From the NCBI GenBank assembly GCA_021205755.1, contig JAJPWX010000084.1:1-50488 (forward strand): 50,488 nucleotides of DNA. The letters run 5' to 3'. This DNA is from Lachnospiraceae bacterium (lineage in GTDB: Bacteria > Bacillota > Clostridia > Lachnospirales > Lachnospiraceae). Positions 23,541 to 32,029 of this stretch are shown here, piece after piece (the first letter of the stretch is position 1; each line of letters starts with the position of its first letter). Below the pieces are notes generated by a model. It was not told the origin of the DNA. It saw only the letters and a program-made list of their open reading frames with translations, and did no database searches. The translations under genes and the position numbers were made by a program.

Positions 23541-26500
23541 TTACCAGAGGCTGCATTTTGACCGGGAAGGGCCTGGCGGTACAGATACAGCTTATGGCGG
23601 GAATCCATATGACGATAGTTTTGGAGATTATGGGGAAGAAGAGATGCTAAATGCCGGCTCTGGAGAATCATTTGACAGAGGCTTGTCCGACCGTGCTTAT
23701 GCGGGGCTTTATTCTGAACTAGGCAGGCCCTCTTACGGGAATGAATACCAGGACGATTATGATGAACCTGATGGAGATGAAGAAACCGGTTGCAGAGGAA
23801 GTGTTGCTTTTTCCCCGGATGGTTATTCGGCTGGACAGGAGGATTACATCCCTGCCCAGGTATCCGGTCAGAGGAAGGGAAGAAAACCAGGGTGGCGGGA
23901 GCGCCGGGCCAGGAAAAAAGCAGAGAAACGTGCACTGAAACGGAGAAAGCGGAAAGAAAAGGAGCTTGCCAGGGCGGCGAAAATAGCTGCGAAGGAAGCG
24001 GCGCGGCAGGAAAAATATGACAGGAAAGCCGCAAAAAAGCAGGGGAAAATTGACCGGAAAGAAACGAAGCGCCAGGAGAAGCTCGACAGGAAGAATGCAA
24101 AGCGCCAGAGAAAGTTGGAACGGAAGAATGCGCGGCATCCGGAACGGGTACAACATCCGGAACAGGAGCAGAAACGCCAAGAGACAGCAGCTGTTGTAAG
24201 AAAAGGCGGCAAAAGTCAAAATCGCTCCGTAAAGCCGACTGCTGTTGGCAGGAGTTCCGGGAAGCATCGACAGAGGAAAAAATCCGAAGCGAAAGAGCGG
24301 GAGAAACGGATATCCGTGCAGGAGACGATCCGCTATAAGGAGATGAGCCGGGACGGTATCTGCCGGGTGCAGGATAAGGTTTACTCCAAAACGATCCAGT
24401 TTTTTGATATCAACTACCGCCTTGTGCAGAATGAAGAGAAAGATGCAATCTTTGAGAACTGGTGCGACTTCCTCAACTATTTTGACAGCACGGTCTCTGT
24501 GCAGCTTTCCTTTATCAACCATAGGAGCAGCATGGAGGAATATGAGGATTTTATCCGGATTACGCCGAAAGATGATGATTTCAACGAGGAACGGATGGAA
24601 TTCGCGCGGATGCTCAAAAGGCAGCTGTCAAAAGGGAACAATGGGCTTGTGAAAAAGAAATATATCACGTTTGCCGTGGAAGCGGAAAATATCACTGTTG
24701 CCAGACCGAAGCTTGGCCGGATTGAGGCGGATATCCTGAATAATTTCAAGACGCTTGGGGTCTCTGCCTTTCCGCTGGATGGGACGGAACGGCTTAGAAT
24801 CCTGTATGAAACTTTCAACCCGGAAAGCACCGTCCCGTTCCGCTTTCATTTTGACGACCTGATGGTCAGCGGGCATAGCACAAAAGACTATGTTGCTCCG
24901 ACAAGCTTCGTGTTTAAAAACGGGAAAGATTTTATGATGGGTGATACCTATGCGGCGGTTTCTTACCTGCAAATCCAGACCCCGGAGCTTTCAGATGAAA
25001 TGCTTGCAAAATTCCTGGATATTGATACGGACCTGGTTGTGAACATCCATATCGAGCCGGTGGAGCAGATGAAAGCGATCAAACTGGTAAAAAGCAAGCA
25101 GACGGATGTCAACCGGATGAAGATTGATGAGCAGAAGAAGGCAGTCCGGTCCGGATATGATATGGACATCATTCCGTCCGACCTGAATACCTACGGCGGG
25201 GACATCAAACAGCTGCTGAATGCCCTGGTTTCGCGGAATGAGCGAATGTTCCTGGTAACTGTAATTTTCCTGAACACAGGGAAGGACAGACAGAGCCTGG
25301 AGAACTCCATCCGTCAGACAACCGGCATTGCAGTGAAAAATAACTGCCCGTTCCGGCGGCTGGATTACCTGCAGGAGGAAGGGCTGATGAGCAGCCTGCC
25401 GCTTGGGGTGAACCACATCCCGATCAAGCGAGGCCTGACGACGACATCGACCGCCGTTTTCATCCCGTTCACCACACAGGAGCTGTTCATGGGCGGGGAT
25501 TCGCTTTATTATGGCCTGAATGCCCTGTCAAACAACATGATTATGGTAGACCGCAAACAGCTGAAGAACCCGAACGGCCTTTTCCTTGGGACGCCCGGCG
25601 GCGGGAAATCCTTCATGGCAAAGCAGGAGATCACGAATGCCTACCTGGTCACTGAGGATGACATCATGATTAATGACCCAGAAGGGGAGTATTCCCCGTT
25701 GGTAAATGCGCTTGGCGGGCAGGTGGTCTATCTCTCCCCGACAAGCAGGGACTATATCAATCCACTGGATATCAACATGGACTATTCGGACGAGGATAAC
25801 CCGCTCGGCGTGAAGTCAGATTTTATCCTTTCCTTCTTCGAGCTGATTATGGGCGGGAGGAACAACCTGACACCGGAGGAGAGGACAATGGTTGACCGCT
25901 GCATCCCGATGATCTACCGGGATTATTTTAACGATCCCCAGCCGGAGAATATGCCGATTCTTGGTGATCTGTATGAATGCCTTATGCAGCAGGAAGGTGA
26001 AGCAGCACTGCGGCTAGCGACTGCGTTGGAGCTTTATGTGAATGGCTCCCTGAACGTTTTTAACCATCGCACAAATGTAGAACTGAACAATCGTGTAGTT
26101 TGCTATGACATTAAAGAGCTTGGCAAACAGCTGAAAAAACTGGGCATGCTTGTGGTGCAAGATCAGGTGTGGAACCGGGTTACAGTCAACCGTTCCGAGC
26201 ATCGGTATACCAGGTACTATATTGATGAGTTCCACTTGCTTTTAAAAGAAGAACAGACCGCTGCTTTCTGCGCGGAAATCTGGAAGAGGTTCCGAAAGTG
26301 GTCTGGCATCCCGACAGGCATTACGCAGAATATTAAGGATTTGCTTGCAAGCGATGAGATTGAGAATATCCTGGATAACAGTGACTTTATCGTGATGCTG
26401 AACCAGGCCGCAGGTGACCGCCAGATATTGGCAAAACAGCTGAATATCAGCCGGGGACAGCTTGAATACATCACAAACAGCAACGCCGGCGAGGGACTCC

Positions 26501-26658
26501 TGTTTTATGGGAATACGATTATCCCGTTCCGAAACCGCTGGGATTCTTCTTCGAAACTGTTTTCACTAATGTCCACGAAACCGGAGGATGTGGCGAAACG
26601 GCAGGAACAGGAAGCAAGGGAAGCAGCGATGGAAGCGAAAGAAAAGGCGAAAAAATAG
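23512..26658 (+). CDS. virB4: VirB4/TraE-type conjugation ATPase with long charged N-terminal extension
   Basis: 1048 residues from a GTG with AAAGGGGG upstream. The ATPase begins near residue 265 (QETIRYKEMSRDGICRV, FFDINYRLVQNEEKDAIF). Walker A is GTPGGGKS (693-700) and Walker B YYIDEFHLLL (D905-E906), followed by NQAAGDRQIL. Normal family length is about 780, so the first 265 residues are an extension: Gly/Asp-rich to about 120, then a repeated Lys/Arg/Glu coiled segment (units like KKQGKIDRKETKRQEKLDRKN). The enzyme powers assembly of the pilus and DNA transfer at the membrane. The basic repeat could contact the acidic cell envelope or DNA. It shares its start with the prgI end. Confidence 0.95.
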   Translation: MRRSQNGRVDYQRLHFDREGPGGTDTAYGGNPYDDSFGDYGEEEMLNAGSGESFDRGLSDRAYAGLYSELGRPSYGNEYQDDYDEPDGDEETGCRGSVAFSPDGYSAGQEDYIPAQVSGQRKGRKPGWRERRARKKAEKRALKRRKRKEKELARAAKIAAKEAARQEKYDRKAAKKQGKIDRKETKRQEKLDRKNAKRQRKLERKNARHPERVQHPEQEQKRQETAAVVRKGGKSQNRSVKPTAVGRSSGKHRQRKKSEAKEREKRISVQETIRYKEMSRDGICRVQDKVYSKTIQFFDINYRLVQNEEKDAIFENWCDFLNYFDSTVSVQLSFINHRSSMEEYEDFIRITPKDDDFNEERMEFARMLKRQLSKGNNGLVKKKYITFAVEAENITVARPKLGRIEADILNNFKTLGVSAFPLDGTERLRILYETFNPESTVPFRFHFDDLMVSGHSTKDYVAPTSFVFKNGKDFMMGDTYAAVSYLQIQTPELSDEMLAKFLDIDTDLVVNIHIEPVEQMKAIKLVKSKQTDVNRMKIDEQKKAVRSGYDMDIIPSDLNTYGGDIKQLLNALVSRNERMFLVTVIFLNTGKDRQSLENSIRQTTGIAVKNNCPFRRLDYLQEEGLMSSLPLGVNHIPIKRGLTTTSTAVFIPFTTQELFMGGDSLYYGLNALSNNMIMVDRKQLKNPNGLFLGTPGGGKSFMAKQEITNAYLVTEDDIMINDPEGEYSPLVNALGGQVVYLSPTSRDYINPLDINMDYSDEDNPLGVKSDFILSFFELIMGGRNNLTPEERTMVDRCIPMIYRDYFNDPQPENMPILGDLYECLMQQEGEAALRLATALELYVNGSLNVFNHRTNVELNNRVVCYDIKELGKQLKKLGMLVVQDQVWNRVTVNRSEHRYTRYYIDEFHLLLKEEQTAAFCAEIWKRFRKWSGIPTGITQNIKDLLASDEIENILDNSDFIVMLNQAAGDRQILAKQLNISRGQLEYITNSNAGEGLLFYGNTIIPFRNRWDSSSKLFSLMSTKPEDVAKRQEQEAREAAMEAKEKAKK

Positions 26659-26660
26659 TG

Positions 26661-26700
26661 AAGTGCCGCTGCATGGCAATAACCATGTAACGGCGCTTTT
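26661..26700 (+). terminator. Terminator-like hairpin between virB4 and hydrolase gene
   Basis: AAGTGCCG (26661-26668) pairs with CGGCGCTT (26691-26698, one mismatch) and encloses CATGG/CCATG; TTTT follows. It lies inside the transfer operon. Confidence 0.5.
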
Positions 26701-26730
26701 GCATACATTAGAACGACGGGAGATGAAAAG

Positions 26731-29700
26731 TTGGAAAAGCAAAAAGAAACAGATGGGAAAAAACTTGTGGACACCGACCGGGAACTTCACAGCGACCGCA
26801 AACATCTTGATGCCCCTGTTGAAGAGAAAGAAGAAGCTGAGCAGGGAAGTTCAAAGGGGAGGCACAAGGTTTACCGGTGGAAAGAACCGCGTGCACCGGA
26901 CGGGAAGATGGCTGCAGGCATCCGGAGATTGAACGAGTCGGAAGTGGTTGGAAGAAGTAAAAGCCTCAGAAAAGAGGGTGTGGAATTTACAGAGGATTCC
27001 GGGCAGTCTGCTGATAGAGAAAAAAAGTCGAAGAAATCTTCACATCGGCGGACGGCGCAGACTCGTACATATGGTGCAAATTTGGATGAGAAGCAGCTTC
27101 GTGTAACTGGTTCAAAAGCACAGAAACGTTTTGAAGGATCAGCGGTAACGCCTGATAGGAGATCCGGATGGGCAGAAGAACCTGTAGAGATCATTGCCCA
27201 AGAGGAGACTTCTCCTGAGAAATCGCAAAGAAAAAAGAAACTGTCACGCCGACAATCAGCGCGGGTTCGCTCGGATATCGTAAACTTTAATGAGAAGCAG
27301 CCTCGTGTAGCTGATTCGGAAGTAGCGAAATGTGTCGGAAGATCAACGATATCCCCTGCAAGGATATCCCGGCGGGTAGAAGAACCTACAGAGAGGACTG
27401 ACTCAGAGGAGACTTCACCAGAGAAACCGCAAAGGGAAAAGAAACTGTCACGACGCCGGGCTATGGAAATCCGCGCCAGGAATGCTCCCGTGGGAAGTAT
27501 TGAGTCTGCAAATGAAAAGGAGATTAACGGTAATCCGGTAGAGCATAAGGCGGGAAGGGGAGGCAGTTCTCTGCATCTTTCATCGAGGGCGGACACTCCA
27601 GGGCTTCGTTTACAGTCTGATGGGGCGTCCGGAAATAGAACAGATATTACGGAAGAACTGTCAGACCAACCCATAGCAGAGGGAAGGCTTTCGCGTCGGC
27701 AGGCAGCACAAATCCAGCGGACAAAGCCACATGGACGTTTGCAGCAAAGCGGGTTTAAGGATATAGGGCAGAACCCAAATCCAGATAAGCGAAAAAAAAG
27801 GCGCCTCCGTTCTGACTTTAAGCAGGCAGACGTAGAAAATGCAGCGGTTACGGATGCAGATGAGAGGGAGCTGTTGGATGAAAATATCCTGGTAAAGGGT
27901 GAAAATGGGGGATATGGCCGTCTGATACAGCGCCCGGCAGGAAGGGTGGATGCCAGGGAAGAACCTGAATCGCAAGCGGGAAAAAAGCGCCGAAGGAACA
28001 GTCGTAGCTCCATGTTGGACAAGCCGTCACTGGAAGAATCAGAGGATGGGTGGGTAACAGCAGAATCGGAGGTCAGATGGGCACAGGCAGGGGCAGAGAT
28101 TAGTCGGAGCCCAGCTGAGTCAGATGAGGAGACTTATCAGGAACATCCGTATCCGCGGCGCAAGCTCCGTGAAACTTCACTTCGAAGCAAAAGTGTGGAT
28201 ATCTCCGAAAACGGAGTGAAAGGGCAGGATACAGCAGATTCAGGGAAGCAGAAAAAACAAAACCGTTTGCGGCATGAATCAGAGCCTGAGCAGGATTTGT
28301 TAGAGGAGCTGAATGATACTGAAATCATGGAAAGTGGGGGAATCTCCCATCGACCGGGCAGACGGAAGACTGATCCGGAGGCTATTTCAGCATCAGAAGC
28401 TTTCGTATCTGAAACAGTGGATGCATTGGATTCCCATGAGAGTGGAAACGAGGGAATCTCCATGCCAGGTCAGATATCCGAGGCCAGTTCCAGGAGTAAA
28501 AAAGCCTATCGGAGACTGTATTATGAATCCGAAACGTCTGAAGCACGTCAGATGAATGGGCAGAATGGCTCAGCAAGGGCAACTACTGGAAAGAAACAGA
28601 AAAGACCGGGGCTGCAGTTTGATGATGAAGCATCCGGCATGGTAATCGGTGCCGGGATGCGGCCGGTCAAACGTGCTGCTGCTGTGACTGCCGGGACAGC
28701 ATCCGCAGCGGTACATGGCAAAATCGCGGAAGCAGAGGATGACAGCCTTTCGGTAGAAGCAGTCCATCAGACAGAAGAAGCGGCAGAGGGAGTGCTTCAT
28801 CTTGTGAGCCATCGGAACAGGCAAAAAAAGGGAGCCGGTAAATCCCGTACCCGTCGTGGAAGACCGTCGGGTAAGCACCTCAATCGTTCGGCTGAAAACA
28901 GCATGGACGAATCCCCATCCGGGCATTTGCATTTCTCAGCCGAGGAAGCGGGAACAGGAACGACAGGGACTTCACACAGGAAAAAAGAAGCGGAGGTGGA
29001 GCAGGAAAAGAAACGTCAGATATTGAAATCCTGGCAGAAGAAGAGATATAAGCGGGCGTATGCCGCCGCTGCCATGGAGAAAAAGCAGGAAAACCAGCTG
29101 ACACAGACGACGCAGATGGTGATTGTGAAAGCCCGAAAGGCAGTAAAAGAAGCCATCGTAAAGAGACGTGTTTTTCTGTCGGTTGGCGGGGTATTCCTTG
29201 TCATGTTTATTATGATTGCGGTATCGCTTTCCAGCTGCACGGCGCTTTTGGAGGGCGGAAATAATACTTTCGTTTCCACAACCTATCCGAGCGACGATGC
29301 GGATATTTACGCGGTTGAGAATGCCTATGCCGCGATGGAGGCCGCGCTGCAGGAGCAGATCACCAGCATGGAATCGCGTAACTCTGGTTATGATGAGTAC
29401 AATTACCAGATCGACGAAATTACCCATAACCCGTACCATCTGATTTCTTATTTCACTGCGAAATACGGGCAGTTTACATACGAGCAGGTGGCTGATGAAC
29501 TGGAAGCAATTTTCCAGGCACAGTATGGTATTTCCATGGTGAGCAGTACGGAAACGGTCACAGAGACAAAAACAGTATCCGTGGGGGAATCCCTGGGGCA
29601 GGTGGTGACAAGCGGGTATTGCAGCTGTTCCATCTGTTGTGGCCAATGGGCGGGAAGCCCAACATCGAGCGGTGTATATCCGACCGCAAGCCATACAATA

Positions 29701-30495
29701 GCTGTTGATGCATCAAACCCGATTGTTCCGGTTGGGACGAAAATCGTGATGAATGGTGTGGAGTATACGGTGGAGGACACCGGGAACCTGAGTGCTTACG
29801 GCGTAGATTTTGATGTCTACTATGACAGCCATTCGGAAGCACTTGCCCATGGACATCAGACCTGGGAAGCCTACCTTGCGGACGATAATGGAAGCCAGTC
29901 AATCGAGGTCACCACAACAGAAACGGTCAACCAGCTGTATGTCACAGTCACAGGGACAAGCCTGGACGCGGTACTCAGGAGCCTAATGGATTCCGACGAG
30001 GAAGTACGGTATGACTTGTACAATTACACATACGGCAACAGGAGGTATCTGTTTGATGTGGATTCCCTTCCTCTTGCGGACGGCAGCAGCTACTCTGCAT
30101 CAGCGGAAGCGCTTTCGGATGAAAAGTTTGCGAGAATGTACGCAGAGGCGGTCAAATATCTGGGTGTGCCTTATGTATGGGGCGGATATTCCCCGTCCGG
30201 ATTTGACTGTTCCGGCTTTGTTTCTTACGTCATCAATAACTGTGGGAATGGATGGAATTACGGGCGTCTGACGGCAGAGGGACTTCGTTCAATCTGTACT
30301 TATGTATCACCATCAGAGGCCCAGCCCGGAGACCTGATTTTTTTCCAGGGGACATACAATACGTCCGGGGCAAGCCATGTCGGGATTTATATTGGTGATG
30401 GCAAAATGATACATTGCGGATCACCAGTCAAGATAAGCAGTATCACAACTGACTATTATACCTCCCATTTCCTCTCATTCGGGAGGCTGCCTTAA
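26731..30495 (+). CDS. Transfer-associated cell-wall hydrolase: 3D domain plus NlpC/P60
   Basis: 1254 residues from a TTG start (GGGAG upstream). Residues 1-810 are a disordered, highly charged cytoplasmic region with a recurrent LSRRxA motif and two near-identical units of about 69 residues (about 101-240). A membrane helix covers about 813-836 (FLSVGGVFLVMFIMIAVSLSS). Outside lie a 3D-type domain (VTSGYCSCSICCGQW to DVYYDSHSEALAHGH, about 960-1050) and a C-terminal NlpC/P60 peptidase with catalytic C1160 in FDCSGF and H1216 in SHVGIYIGDG. It should locally open peptidoglycan for the secretion channel (VirB1-like role). It follows virB4, as in other Tn1549-type elements; the long cytoplasmic part is exceptional for the family. 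Confidence 0.9.
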   Translation: MEKQKETDGKKLVDTDRELHSDRKHLDAPVEEKEEAEQGSSKGRHKVYRWKEPRAPDGKMAAGIRRLNESEVVGRSKSLRKEGVEFTEDSGQSADREKKSKKSSHRRTAQTRTYGANLDEKQLRVTGSKAQKRFEGSAVTPDRRSGWAEEPVEIIAQEETSPEKSQRKKKLSRRQSARVRSDIVNFNEKQPRVADSEVAKCVGRSTISPARISRRVEEPTERTDSEETSPEKPQREKKLSRRRAMEIRARNAPVGSIESANEKEINGNPVEHKAGRGGSSLHLSSRADTPGLRLQSDGASGNRTDITEELSDQPIAEGRLSRRQAAQIQRTKPHGRLQQSGFKDIGQNPNPDKRKKRRLRSDFKQADVENAAVTDADERELLDENILVKGENGGYGRLIQRPAGRVDAREEPESQAGKKRRRNSRSSMLDKPSLEESEDGWVTAESEVRWAQAGAEISRSPAESDEETYQEHPYPRRKLRETSLRSKSVDISENGVKGQDTADSGKQKKQNRLRHESEPEQDLLEELNDTEIMESGGISHRPGRRKTDPEAISASEAFVSETVDALDSHESGNEGISMPGQISEASSRSKKAYRRLYYESETSEARQMNGQNGSARATTGKKQKRPGLQFDDEASGMVIGAGMRPVKRAAAVTAGTASAAVHGKIAEAEDDSLSVEAVHQTEEAAEGVLHLVSHRNRQKKGAGKSRTRRGRPSGKHLNRSAENSMDESPSGHLHFSAEEAGTGTTGTSHRKKEAEVEQEKKRQILKSWQKKRYKRAYAAAAMEKKQENQLTQTTQMVIVKARKAVKEAIVKRRVFLSVGGVFLVMFIMIAVSLSSCTALLEGGNNTFVSTTYPSDDADIYAVENAYAAMEAALQEQITSMESRNSGYDEYNYQIDEITHNPYHLISYFTAKYGQFTYEQVADELEAIFQAQYGISMVSSTETVTETKTVSVGESLGQVVTSGYCSCSICCGQWAGSPTSSGVYPTASHTIAVDASNPIVPVGTKIVMNGVEYTVEDTGNLSAYGVDFDVYYDSHSEALAHGHQTWEAYLADDNGSQSIEVTTTETVNQLYVTVTGTSLDAVLRSLMDSDEEVRYDLYNYTYGNRRYLFDVDSLPLADGSSYSASAEALSDEKFARMYAEAVKYLGVPYVWGGYSPSGFDCSGFVSYVINNCGNGWNYGRLTAEGLRSICTYVSPSEAQPGDLIFFQGTYNTSGASHVGIYIGDGKMIHCGSPVKISSITTDYYTSHFLSFGRLP

Positions 30496-30507
30496 AAAGG
30501 CTTTTTT
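30489..30507 (+). terminator. Weak terminator at hydrolase stop
   Basis: 5-bp stem GCCTT/AAGGC with loop AAA overlapping the stop codon, then TTTTTT. Confidence 0.5.
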
Positions 30508-30588
30508 CGAAAAGATACAGTAGATTTGATAAAACATCCCGTAGATGGCATTCAGGAAAGCTTATCTGAACGGGGAGTTTTATTGCTG

Positions 30589-30628
30589 AAAAGGATGCAG
30601 AAGCCGGAAAAGTGGACGCATCCTTTTT
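30589..30628 (+). terminator. Strong terminator between hydrolase and DUF4315 genes
   Basis: Perfect 10-bp stem AAAAGGATGC (30589-30598) / GCATCCTTTT (30618-30627) ending in a U-tract. Confidence 0.7.
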
Positions 30629-30838
30629 ATATGCGCAGGAGTGCGTAAGAAATATGACAGCTGTGCTGTCCGCGGTCTACGCTTCGGTCGTTGCCTGCGT
30701 CCTCGATTTTCTTCGAAAATCGGGGCATGAAACGTGTGCCACAGGCACACAGCAACCCGCGCGGCGAGTAGGGAAAAAATATCCCTGCTTGATTAGAATC
30801 GATCACTATCGAAATGAAATGGAAAGGAGTAAACATCT
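30629..30838 (+). other. Structured intergenic region, candidate RNA or transfer site
   Basis: Several hairpins follow one another: GACAG/CTGTC (30656-30670), an 11-bp stem CCTCGATTTTC/GAAAATCGGGG with a 3-nt loop (30701-30725), GTGTGCC/GGCACAC (30734-30750) and GGGA/TCCC around 30772-30787. A frame through it has no ribosome site and would start inside the terminator, so it is not treated as a gene. The region ends at the AAAGGAG site of the DUF4315 gene. Confidence 0.45.
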
Positions 30839-31267
30839 ATGAGCAAAAAACTTTCCCGTTATATCGTTGAAATTGAGAAAACGGAGAAAAAAATCGAAGA
30901 ACTGAAAGAGCATCTTTCCAACCTGCGAAGGAAACAGAAACTGGATGAGGACCTGGAGATTGTCAAGAGCATCCGCGATATTAAGATGAGCAGCCGGGAA
31001 CTGGCTGAAATACTGGATGGTATCCAGAACGGCTCGATTTCGTTTCAGAATGTATCACTGCCGGAAAAGTTGGATGGTATAGAACCGGATGAGGATGATG
31101 AACCTGCGGAAGACACGGGAGGGGCTGACTGTGAGTTCTATGAAGAATCTGCTCAGAATGCAGAAAGCACAGAATCCTTTGAGTTCCTGCAGGGGTATGA
31201 TGAGGAATTGTCCGAAGAGCCTGTGCCGGGGACGGAAGATGATATCCGTATGGAATCCCGGAGATAA
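30839..31267 (+). CDS. DUF4315 family protein
   Basis: 142 residues, ribosome site GGAAAGGAG. The N-terminal 60 residues form a charged coiled coil (RYIVEIEKTEKKIEELKEHLSNLRRKQ), then the conserved SIRDIKMSSRELAEIL that is typical of DUF4315. The C-terminal half is acidic and variable. The family is found only in ICEs of this type, next to DUF4366; function unknown, probably a small cytoplasmic partner of the transfer machinery. It is followed by the DUF4366 gene. Confidence 0.85.
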   Translation: MSKKLSRYIVEIEKTEKKIEELKEHLSNLRRKQKLDEDLEIVKSIRDIKMSSRELAEILDGIQNGSISFQNVSLPEKLDGIEPDEDDEPAEDTGGADCEFYEESAQNAESTESFEFLQGYDEELSEEPVPGTEDDIRMESRR

Positions 31268-31320
31268 AAGAATTCAGGTTTATGCAAAAAAGGTGTACAG
31301 GCACCGGAAAGGAATGTTTT

Positions 31321-31995
31321 ATGAGTGAGAATAGAACTTATGGCAATAAGCGGATGGCAGCAGTGGCTATGATTTTATTGCTTCTGCTGCCTTGGGTGAC
31401 TCCACTTACCGTTTATGCATTTGTCGAAGAAGATGTCAATTCGGAGACGGTGATCGTTGAAGAAAATTTTGTAGAGGAAACAGAGGCTGCACCGTTCTCT
31501 GTTTCTGGAAACGGGGAAGTGCTGGATGACATTACAGATGAGGGCAGCAAAGAATTTTTTACGATCACGACCAAAAGCGGCAGCACGTATTTCCTTGTGG
31601 TTGACCGCGCAAGTACGACGGAAAATGTCTACCTGTTGTCTCTGATTGATGAATATGACTTGCAGGATTTCCTGGAAGAGACTGAAGCATCTCTTTTACA
31701 GACGGAGGAAGTGCAGACGGAAACCGAGGCGCAGGCGGCAGTCATTATCCCTGAGACTGCTGCGCAGGCGGAGACAGAGGAAGCAGAGACAGAAGGAGTG
31801 ATAGAGGAGGATGAACCGGGTACTACGTTTCTCCTCCTGATGGTTGCTGCTGGTGTTATTGTCGCCGGGGTTCTGTACTTCTATTTTAAGGTATACCGCC
31901 CAAGTGAGGAAGAGGACAGCGGCGAAAGTGAAAATATGGAGATGGATACGGAAGATTTCTCGACAGAGAGGGATTCCGAAGATGACGAGGAATAA
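31321..31995 (+). CDS. DUF4366 family membrane-anchored protein
   Basis: 224 residues from the ATG at 31321. Residues about 11-33 are a signal peptide (MAAVAMILLLLLPWVTPLTVYA). The outside domain contains the DUF4366 core FFTITTKSGSTYFLVVDRASTTENVYLLSLIDE (about 77-110), an acidic Glu/Thr-rich stalk, then a membrane helix (FLLLMVAAGVIVAGVLYFYFKV, about 167-188) and an acidic cytoplasmic tail. It is a type I membrane protein of the transfer apparatus with unknown action; its place between the NlpC/P60 hydrolase and topoisomerase genes is standard. Confidence 0.85.
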   Translation: MSENRTYGNKRMAAVAMILLLLLPWVTPLTVYAFVEEDVNSETVIVEENFVEETEAAPFSVSGNGEVLDDITDEGSKEFFTITTKSGSTYFLVVDRASTTENVYLLSLIDEYDLQDFLEETEASLLQTEEVQTETEAQAAVIIPETAAQAETEEAETEGVIEEDEPGTTFLLLMVAAGVIVAGVLYFYFKVYRPSEEEDSGESENMEMDTEDFSTERDSEDDEE

Positions 31996-32029
31996 CCGAT
32001 AAGGTTGAAAAGGGAAAGGAGAGGCAGAT

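Noticed and set aside
26871-28022. 383-residue minus-strand frame in the wall-hydrolase gene
   Set aside because: It mirrors the low-complexity charged repeats of the plus-strand gene and has no ribosome site.
30612-30842. 76-residue plus-strand frame before the DUF4315 gene
   Set aside because: The start is inside a terminator stem, and the frame passes through several hairpins and overlaps the next start.
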